DNA of 6,077 bases from Campylobacteraceae bacterium (GTDB lineage Bacteria > Campylobacterota > Campylobacteria > Campylobacterales > Sulfurovaceae). Within the stretch, counting starts at the first letter, position 1, and the number at the start of each line of letters is the position of its first letter. Shown one piece after another: positions 1 through 5,160 of the stretch. Under the pieces are notes generated by a model. It did not search any database and was not told the origin of the DNA. It saw only the letters and a list, made by a program, of their open reading frames with translations. Position numbers and translations under genes: made by a program. The DNA is taken from contig JALVEV010000004.1 of assembly GCA_027030605.1 (NCBI GenBank), positions 1-6,077 on the forward strand, read 5' to 3'.

Positions 1-280
1 AAAGATAAATTTGTGCCTTGAGATGCTCTTGTATAGACTCTAAGCCTTCAGCTAAACAAGCACTTAACCCTTTATTGTCAATCTCTTGTGGAGAAAATGA
101 GACAATGTGGTGTAGAGAGTTCTCTATAATAATTGGGTAAAGCTCTTCTCGTCTTTTTTCAGAGAGGGTTTTTGAGTCCATAAGCCCTTCGACCTCTCCT
201 GTTAAGATAACTCCTGCTACAACTAAGTCTCCTGCAAGAGGTCCTCTTCCTGCTTCGTCGATTCCACAGAGTTTATGCAT
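1..280 (-). CDS. rnhB: Ribonuclease HII, N-terminal 93 residues (truncated by window edge)
   Basis: RNase HII cuts the RNA strand of RNA/DNA hybrids and starts removal of single ribonucleotides misincorporated in DNA; it is a metal-dependent cytoplasmic enzyme. The reading frame begins at ATG 280-278 and stays open to the left edge, so only about the first 93 of the usual 190-210 residues are present. The signature GIDEAGRGPLAG lies at residues 6-17, with D8 and E9 as the first two catalytic carboxylates. The family motif DSKTLSEKRRE follows at 35-45, and an EID-N-rich helix segment lies near residue 69. The remaining catalytic aspartates would lie beyond the edge. The start is well supported by an AGGAG box 7 nt upstream, inside the end of recQ. 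The gene overlaps the recQ stop by 8 bp, which suggests co-transcription and translational coupling. Identification is secure; nothing can be said about the C-terminus. Confidence 0.93.
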   Translation of the reverse strand, partial: MHKLCGIDEAGRGPLAGDLVVAGVILTGEVEGLMDSKTLSEKRREELYPIIIENSLHHIVSFSPQEIDNKGLSACLAEGLESIQEHLKAQIYL

Positions 281-2060
281 TTTGTATCTCCTCTATTAGC
301 TCTAAAAAGGCTTGACCATAGCGTTGAAACTTAACTTCACCAATGCCGTGTACCTCCAACATCTCTGCTTTTGTTGTAGGCATCAGATTTGAAAGCTCTT
401 TAAGTGTTTTATCTGAAAAGACAACATAAGGTGGAACTTTATTTTCAGTGGCAATCTCTTTACGTAAAGCTCTAAACTTATCAAAAATCTCTACTTCATA
501 ATCATCAAAGTAGTCAACTTTTCTCTTTTTAGCTTGGGTAACTACTAAACGAGCCTCTCTAATAGTGACATGCTCTTGACCCTTTAAAATAGCAACTCCA
601 CGTTCAGTTAAGTGATATACTTTATACTCTCCAATACCTACGGCTCCTAACTCTAAAAGCTTATCTGCAATGCTTAACCATTGAGCTTTACTAAACTCTT
701 TTCCAATGCCATAGACAGAGAGTTGGTCATGTCCATTAGTCAAGATACGTTGCTCTTGGCTTCCTCTTAGGACATCAACAACATAGTGTATTCCAAAAGA
801 TTGTTTAGTTCTAAATATAGTTGAGAGAAGCTTTTGTGCTTCTTGAGTAATATCAACAGAGTTCTGGTCAGGGTTCAGGCAGTTGTCGCACTTGTCACCA
901 CAAGGCTCAATGTGGTCTTGAAAGTAGGTTGCAATCTGTTGATGACGACACGATTCGGAGTTAGCAAAACGTGAGATGGTATTAATCTTCTCAAAAGCAC
1001 TCTCTTTATAAGGAGAGTCAGGTAGAGCTTCTATAAACGATTTCTGTTGCACAATATCAACATTAGAGAAGAGAAGTAGAGTAGTAGCTTCTAATCCATC
1101 TCGACCTGCTCGTCCTATCTCTTGGTAGTAATTTTCTAAAGTTTTAGGCATATTCATATGTACAACAAAGCGAATATTACTCTTGTCTATTCCCATACCA
1201 AAAGCGATAGTAGCAACGACTATCTCTACTTCATCTGCTACAAACTCTGCATAGACTCTATTTTTAACATCTGTTGGTAGCCCTGCATGGTAGGCTTCGG
1301 CTTTAAAACCCTGTTTTTTTAGGTAGGTTGCTACAGACTCCGTCTGCTTTCTTGAAAAGGTATAGACAATTCCAGCTTCATTATTATGCTCTTTAAGAAA
1401 GTTAACCAACTGTTTTCTTCCATCTGTTTGACGGTGTTGAGCTGTAATAGTTAGGTTTCTTCTAAATAGAGAGCCTTTAATAACTTTTGGATTTTTTAGA
1501 TTTAGATTGTTTAGAATATCCTCTTGAACAGCTTGAGTAGCTGTGGCTGTAAAGGCACTAATAGTCGTATTTGGAAAAGAGATTTTGAGTTGTGAGAGCA
1601 TTCGGTAGTGTTCTCTAAACTCATGCCCCCACTCACTTACACAGTGGGCTTCATCTACTACAAAAAAGTTTATATTAAGGTCAAGCAAAAAGTTTAAAAA
1701 GTACTCATTCATAAGCCTCTCAGGGGCAACATAGAGAAGTTTTATCTGGTTTTGTCGTAGCTGTTGCTCTATCTGCCTAGACTCCTCTAAACTCTGCATA
1801 GAGCTAAGCATAGCAGAGGGTATGCCACTACTTCTAAGTGCTACTACTTGGTCATGCATAAGGGCTAAAAGTGGAGAGATAACCACTGTAACTCCATTCA
1901 TCATAAGTGAGGGGAGTTGATAGCATAGAGATTTCCCTCCACCTGTAGGTAGAATCATAAGTAGGTCTTGGTGATTTAAAATAGCATCTATCACCTCCTC
2001 TTGTTGCTCTCTAAAGCTCTCATGTCCAAAGTAGTATTGTAGGGTCTCTAATTTATTCAT
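273..2060 (-). CDS. recQ: ATP-dependent DNA helicase RecQ
   Basis: RecQ is a 3'-to-5' superfamily 2 DNA helicase that unwinds forks and recombination intermediates in the cytoplasm. From ATG 2060 the product is 595 aa, close to the E. coli length of about 609. The full RecQ order is visible: Q-motif FREQQ (16-20), Walker A PTGGGKS (38-44), DEAH box (136-139), aromatic-rich loop CVSEWGHEFREHY (140-152), motif III SAFTATAT (168-175) and arginine-finger motif QEIGRAGRDG (313-322). A zinc site follows (C371, C387, C391, C394), then the RQC winged helix (about 405-495) and an HRDC domain (about 523-590). The frame could extend 13 residues upstream to a TTG at 2099, but ATG 2060 puts the start where the family usually begins; no clear Shine-Dalgarno box precedes either. 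The last two zinc-ligand spacings are C-x3-C-x2-C rather than the C-x2-C-x2-C of E. coli. The gene ends in TAA (275-273), overlapping rnhB. Confidence 0.97.
   Translation of the reverse strand: MNKLETLQYYFGHESFREQQEEVIDAILNHQDLLMILPTGGGKSLCYQLPSLMMNGVTVVISPLLALMHDQVVALRSSGIPSAMLSSMQSLEESRQIEQQLRQNQIKLLYVAPERLMNEYFLNFLLDLNINFFVVDEAHCVSEWGHEFREHYRMLSQLKISFPNTTISAFTATATQAVQEDILNNLNLKNPKVIKGSLFRRNLTITAQHRQTDGRKQLVNFLKEHNNEAGIVYTFSRKQTESVATYLKKQGFKAEAYHAGLPTDVKNRVYAEFVADEVEIVVATIAFGMGIDKSNIRFVVHMNMPKTLENYYQEIGRAGRDGLEATTLLLFSNVDIVQQKSFIEALPDSPYKESAFEKINTISRFANSESCRHQQIATYFQDHIEPCGDKCDNCLNPDQNSVDITQEAQKLLSTIFRTKQSFGIHYVVDVLRGSQEQRILTNGHDQLSVYGIGKEFSKAQWLSIADKLLELGAVGIGEYKVYHLTERGVAILKGQEHVTIREARLVVTQAKKRKVDYFDDYEVEIFDKFRALRKEIATENKVPPYVVFSDKTLKELSNLMPTTKAEMLEVHGIGEVKFQRYGQAFLELIEEIQNA
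288..292 (-). promoter_or_regulatory. Ribosome binding site of rnhB
   Basis: AGGAG on the minus strand, 7 nt before the rnhB ATG and wholly inside the last codons of recQ. It fixes the rnhB start and supports translational coupling with recQ. Confidence 0.75.
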
Positions 2061-2095
2061 ACTGTAATGGTAGCAAAAGATTTTTTGAAACAGAA

Positions 2096-2129
2096 ACAAT
2101 CTGTCAAATTGTCATATTTGTTAGATTGT
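2096..2129. repeat. Nested 34-bp dyad symmetry upstream of recQ
   Basis: Two inverted repeats share one axis: outer arms ACAATCT (2096-2102) and AGATTGT (2123-2129), inner arms CAAAT (2105-2109) and ATTTG (2116-2120), with a 6-nt centre. That is 12 of 17 positions per arm paired, plus one possible G-U pair as plus-strand RNA. It overlaps the candidate recQ -10 (2125-2130), so it could be an operator; a hairpin in an RNA is the alternative. No U-tract follows on the plus strand, so it does not look like a terminator there. Confidence 0.45.
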
Positions 2130-2263
2130 ATAAGTCTATCACAGCAAAAAACATCACAAAGAGAGAGTTTGATTAATTGTGTTTTAATTAATGACATTTA
2201 TATCTAAAAAATTAAGAAAATTTTAATTTTATTTTTTTAAATCTTAAATTTTTGTTAATATTT

Positions 2264-2273
2264 TAATATAAAT
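2264..2273 (+). promoter_or_regulatory. Candidate -10 element for the ompA-type operon
   Basis: TAATATAAAT contains two overlapping near-consensus -10 hexamers (TAATAT at 2264-2269 and TATAAA at 2267-2272) about 20-25 nt before the ATG. It is preceded by T-rich runs rather than a recognisable -35. A leader of only about 15 nt would result, still including the AGGA box. In such AT-rich DNA the match is weak; TTGTGT/TATATC at 2177-2204 (16-bp spacer) is an alternative. Confidence 0.3.
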
Positions 2274-2282
2274 AAAAAAATT

Positions 2283-2286
2283 AGGA
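2283..2286 (+). promoter_or_regulatory. Ribosome binding site of the OmpA-family gene
   Basis: AGGA with a 7-nt spacer before ATG 2294, the only G-containing purine run in this AT-rich leader. It supports the chosen start, which also gives a clean signal peptide. Confidence 0.6.
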
Positions 2287-2293
2287 ATATATA

Positions 2294-3379
2294 ATGAAGA
2301 AGATAGTCATATTTCAACTTTTTTTGATATTGACACTTTTGAATGGAAGAGCCATTGAGAGTGAGATAGGTATCAATATTGGTTTAAACTCTACTAAAAA
2401 TAAGAGTGGTTTTACATTTAAAAATCCTACTTTAGGTGTAACCTATCAAGATAATCGTTATATAGTGATGCCTAGAGTCGATTTAGACTATGTTCGTGTT
2501 AAAGATGACTATGCAACTTCTCTTTTAAAAGGTTCAGTAAATGCTGTTTATGAGTATGAAAATCAAACCTATACTATACCATATGCTTTAGTTGGAATAG
2601 GGTATGAGTATGTAGGTGGAGCAACCAAAGGTATTTTTGAGAGTCACCCTTTTGTTCAGGGTGGTGTTGGTGTTCGTGTCGATTTAGAGCAGGGGTATAG
2701 AGCTAGAGTTGAAGGTAAAATGCTTAAAGTGTTAGCCAATTCAAATGAGGGAAATGAAGCGATTATTACAGCAGGGGTAACTATGCCTCTCTCTTATACT
2801 CGTGTAAAGCAAAAACGACCTCAAGTGGTAGTGGTCAATAGGGTAAAAGTCTTACCTGTACCTAAAGTTACTCCTCAGCCTCCTAAACCAAAAATTGTTT
2901 ATGTAAAAAATAATGAGTGTTCTATTAAGATAGATAGACCTGATTTTGACAGAGATGGCGTTGAGGATAGATTTGACCAGTGTCCTGCAACTCCTTGTAA
3001 CTTCTCTGTTGACCGTTATGGTTGTCCTGTTAAGACAACTTTACGTATTAATTTTAAAACCAATTCAGCAAGAATAGAGGGATATTCAGTAAATAAAATA
3101 GACCTATTTGCTGATTTTCTATTAAAGAATAGAGGAAGTTTTGTAAAGATTGTTGGACATACTGATAGTAGGGGGTCGGTAAAGCATAATATGGAACTCT
3201 CTTTAGCACGTGCAAACTCTATTGTGAGAGCTTTGATTGCACGAGGAGTAAGTGCCTCACGATTGAGTGCTAAGGGGCGAGGAGAGAGTCAACCTATTGC
3301 CTCGAATTCAACAGCAGAAGGTAGAGCCATGAATCGTCGTATTGAAGCGATATTGAGTTATCCTAAAGGGAGAAGATAG
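2294..3379 (+). CDS. OmpA-family outer-membrane protein with one TSP3 calcium-binding element
   Basis: A 361-residue protein that probably ties the outer membrane to peptidoglycan. In order: a signal peptide (KK then a hydrophobic stretch, likely cut after GRA at residue 20); a domain of about 145 residues with alternating Gly/aromatic strands (GIGYEYVGG, GGVGVRVD), consistent with a small outer-membrane beta-barrel; a Pro-rich linker (187-200); one thrombospondin type 3 element (DFDRDGVEDRFDQC, 217-230) with Cys at 209, 230, 235 and 244; and a C-terminal OmpA peptidoglycan-binding domain (about 248-355). The OmpA domain carries GHTDSRGS (288-295), ELSLARA (301-307), KGRGES (327-332) and MNRRIEA (346-352). 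D291 and R306 match the family residues that contact diaminopimelate. Barrel, TSP3 and OmpA is the OprF-like plan. It heads a three-gene operon, with the next ATG 2 bp past its stop. The OmpA domain is certain; the barrel is inferred. Confidence 0.92.
   Translation: MKKIVIFQLFLILTLLNGRAIESEIGINIGLNSTKNKSGFTFKNPTLGVTYQDNRYIVMPRVDLDYVRVKDDYATSLLKGSVNAVYEYENQTYTIPYALVGIGYEYVGGATKGIFESHPFVQGGVGVRVDLEQGYRARVEGKMLKVLANSNEGNEAIITAGVTMPLSYTRVKQKRPQVVVVNRVKVLPVPKVTPQPPKPKIVYVKNNECSIKIDRPDFDRDGVEDRFDQCPATPCNFSVDRYGCPVKTTLRINFKTNSARIEGYSVNKIDLFADFLLKNRGSFVKIVGHTDSRGSVKHNMELSLARANSIVRALIARGVSASRLSAKGRGESQPIASNSTAEGRAMNRRIEAILSYPKGRR
3367..3372 (+). promoter_or_regulatory. Ribosome binding site of the first TSP3 lipoprotein
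   Basis: AGGGAG, 9 nt before ATG 3382, embedded in the last codons of the upstream OmpA-family gene. Together with the 2-bp gap it indicates translational coupling. Confidence 0.6.
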
Positions 3380-3381
3380 AG

Positions 3382-5145
3382 ATGAAAATTTTAAATATTA
3401 TCTATATACTTATTGCTGGACTGCTTTTTGTTGCTTGTGGTGCAAGTGATAGGGCTTCGACTAATAATGATATCAATAGTAGTGTTTTAGGAGTGGTCTA
3501 TAGTCCTGATGTTGATAGTGATGGAGATGGGTTAAATGACTATGATGAGATGCATCGTTACTATACTAATCCTGATAGTAATGATAGTGATGGAGATGGA
3601 TTATTAGATGGAGATGAAATTACTCTTTATGAGACAAATGCAACAAGTGCAGATAGTGATAGTGATGGATTAAATGATTATGAAGAGTTGAATAGTTACT
3701 ATACAGACCCTAATAATAATGATACTGATAGTGATGGACTATTAGATGGAGATGAGATTAAAATTTATGATACCAATGTAACAAATTCAGATAGTGATGA
3801 AGATGGATTAAATGATTATGAAGAGATAAAGAACTACTATACAAATCCTCATAGCAGAGATAGTGATAGTGATGGATTACTCGATAGTGATGAAATTCGA
3901 CTATATGAGACAAATGCAACCAATCCTGATACAGATGGAGATTGTCTCTTAGATAGTTTTGAGATTTTACACTATGAGACCAATGCAACAGTGGTTGATA
4001 CGGATGGAGATAGTATTAATGATGGTATAGAAATCTATACTTATGGTGTAGATGAGTTAAATTTAACTTGTCTCTCTGCTCCTGAAACATTAGAGGGTGG
4101 ATATAATCCAAATCCTCCTAAAGATGGTATTCCAGATATGCAGAGAGATGTTATTAATGCACTTGACCCAACAAATGATAGTGATGGTGATGGTCAATCA
4201 AATATTAAAGAGAACAACTGTAGTCAAGGAGACCCTACCGATAAAACAAAAATGTGTCCATTTGAGACCGAGTCAGAAGAGGGAGCAACTCTTTTGGCAT
4301 ATGGTTATGCCTATGTCCCTGGGGGATTTGATGTAGATGGTGATGGTAAAAATGAGGGTGGTTTTTGGATGTCACGCTATCAAGCCCGAAAATCAGGTGT
4401 ATTGATTCCTAGTGAAAAGATTAGTTCCATTGTAGGTAATCTTAATCAATACATCTCAAAAGAGTTTAAGGTTTTAAATAAAAATATTCAGTTACTCTCT
4501 TATTATGAGCGTCCATTAACAGAGTCTCAGATAACAGCAGGAAATGAGCTACTCTTTAGAGAGATAGATATTGCTGGGGAACCAAGAATCAGTAGCTATA
4601 CTCCACTATTAGCACGAGCCTGTTTAAGTCAATATTTTTTAAGAGATAGTGAAGGGAATAAACTGGATATTAATATTACATTACCAACAATGAAACAGTA
4701 TGTTCAAGTCAAGATGTTACTGGATGCTGATTTTAAAAATAATGGTGATGGAAGGCATATTAGAAATGGACTTTTAGGAACTGACCCCAATGTACCCCTG
4801 TCGACTTTTAGTGTAGTTATTGAAGAGTTTGGGGAGCAATATAAAGAGTTTGTTAGAAATATTATTGAATTAAGAGATATTAATGGAGATGATGCCTTTG
4901 ACTCTACAAAAGATTTACGTGAGTGGTGGCATGTAGATGCCTCGAAAGTTGAAGAGTTTGCAAAAGGGGCTACAAGTGGTATTGACATTGGTCAAGGTAC
5001 AGGTCCAGAGAGTGATATGTATGGAGTTGTCGTTCGTGCAGGAGATATCTTAGATGTACGAATTAGTGTTACTGGTACTGAGTCGGATGGACAGGGTGAT
5101 ACCAATGGTATTAGTTTTAGAGCAGCAACACCTTATCTCTATTAG
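3382..5145 (+). CDS. TSP3-repeat lipoprotein with SUMF1/FGE-like C-terminal domain
   Basis: A 587-residue predicted lipoprotein. The hydrophobic leader ends in a lipobox F-V-A-C, so C19 should be lipidated; Gly at +2 does not signal inner-membrane retention. Residues 45-228 are eight exact 23-residue TSP3 units (DxDxDGxxDxxE core, expected to bind calcium and form a stiff stalk). A degenerate extra unit with C280 and C292 follows (266-294). Residues about 306-587 carry the landmarks of the formylglycine-generating-enzyme fold in order: YVPGG (311-315), FWMSRYQA (328-335), LARACLSQY (410-418), LPTMKQY (434-440), FVRNIIELRD (490-499), VVVRAGD (549-555) and GISFRAATPY (576-585). C414 is the only cysteine in that domain, so the catalytic cysteine pair is absent and a binding or structural role is more likely than catalysis. 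The protein matches a D/E-x-N-x-S/T sequon at eight places. Function unknown; a lipid-anchored, calcium-dependent surface or periplasmic protein is inferred from its plan and its position after an OmpA gene. Confidence 0.85.
   Translation: MKILNIIYILIAGLLFVACGASDRASTNNDINSSVLGVVYSPDVDSDGDGLNDYDEMHRYYTNPDSNDSDGDGLLDGDEITLYETNATSADSDSDGLNDYEELNSYYTDPNNNDTDSDGLLDGDEIKIYDTNVTNSDSDEDGLNDYEEIKNYYTNPHSRDSDSDGLLDSDEIRLYETNATNPDTDGDCLLDSFEILHYETNATVVDTDGDSINDGIEIYTYGVDELNLTCLSAPETLEGGYNPNPPKDGIPDMQRDVINALDPTNDSDGDGQSNIKENNCSQGDPTDKTKMCPFETESEEGATLLAYGYAYVPGGFDVDGDGKNEGGFWMSRYQARKSGVLIPSEKISSIVGNLNQYISKEFKVLNKNIQLLSYYERPLTESQITAGNELLFREIDIAGEPRISSYTPLLARACLSQYFLRDSEGNKLDINITLPTMKQYVQVKMLLDADFKNNGDGRHIRNGLLGTDPNVPLSTFSVVIEEFGEQYKEFVRNIIELRDINGDDAFDSTKDLREWWHVDASKVEEFAKGATSGIDIGQGTGPESDMYGVVVRAGDILDVRISVTGTESDGQGDTNGISFRAATPYLY
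3514..4065 (+). repeat. Eight tandem 69-bp (23-residue) TSP3 units in an alternating A-B pattern
   Basis: Units start at 3514, 3583, 3652, 3721, 3790, 3859, 3928 and 3997 with no length variation. Units 1, 3 and 5 are type A (GLNDYxE core, YYTxP turn). Units 2, 4, 6 and 7 are type B (GLLDxxE core, Y-E/D-TN-A/V-T turn). Unit 8 is divergent. A-B therefore forms a 138-bp higher-order repeat present three times, which suggests growth by duplication of a dimer. The unit start gatagtgatggagatgg is repeated at DNA level. Confidence 0.9.
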
Positions 5146-5160
5146 AGTTTTAATAGCATA

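Larger units (their letters stand above)
2061..2293. promoter_or_regulatory. Divergent intergenic region between recQ and the ompA-type operon
   Basis: A 233-bp gap between two divergently transcribed units, so promoters for both should lie here. No ORF or RNA gene is recognisable. The left half holds a nested dyad (2096-2129) and, on the minus strand, TACAAT (2130-2125), a one-mismatch -10 hexamer about 65 nt before the recQ ATG with no convincing -35. The right half (2201-2280) contains only 4 G/C in 80 bases, with runs of A and T. Such T-rich tracts in place of a -35 are known for Campylobacterota housekeeping promoters. Exact start sites cannot be fixed from sequence alone. Confidence 0.6.

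Noticed and set aside
2061..2099. 13-residue N-terminal extension of RecQ from a TTG
   Set aside because: The added residues lack any RecQ similarity. The ATG at 2060 gives the normal family start and length.
2102..2107. Perfect TTGACA (-35 consensus) on the minus strand upstream of recQ
   Set aside because: No acceptable -10 lies 16-18 nt further on (the sequence there is AAATCT/AAAATC), and the start would fall only about 12 nt before the ATG.
3758..3988. Minus-strand His-rich open frame of 76 codons
   Set aside because: Its His/Tyr richness is the antisense image of the GAT/GAG/TAT codons in the 23-residue repeats; no leader or domain is seen.
3514..4065. CRISPR-like array
   Set aside because: The repeats are in-frame protein repeats with coding-type variation and no unique spacers between constant repeats.
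4097..4336. Plus-strand 79-codon frame inside the first lipoprotein gene
   Set aside because: It lies in another frame of a well-supported gene; its product is Met/Ile-rich without any motif.
4704..4988. Minus-strand 94-codon frame
   Set aside because: It is antisense to the FGE-like domain, whose frame is supported by ordered motifs; no start signal is visible.
4980..5145. Possible diversity-generating retroelement target, because DGR variable proteins often end in an FGE-like fold
   Set aside because: No reverse transcriptase, accessory gene or template repeat is visible in the window, and I saw no near-copy of the 3' end. It remains worth a search of the neighbouring sequence.
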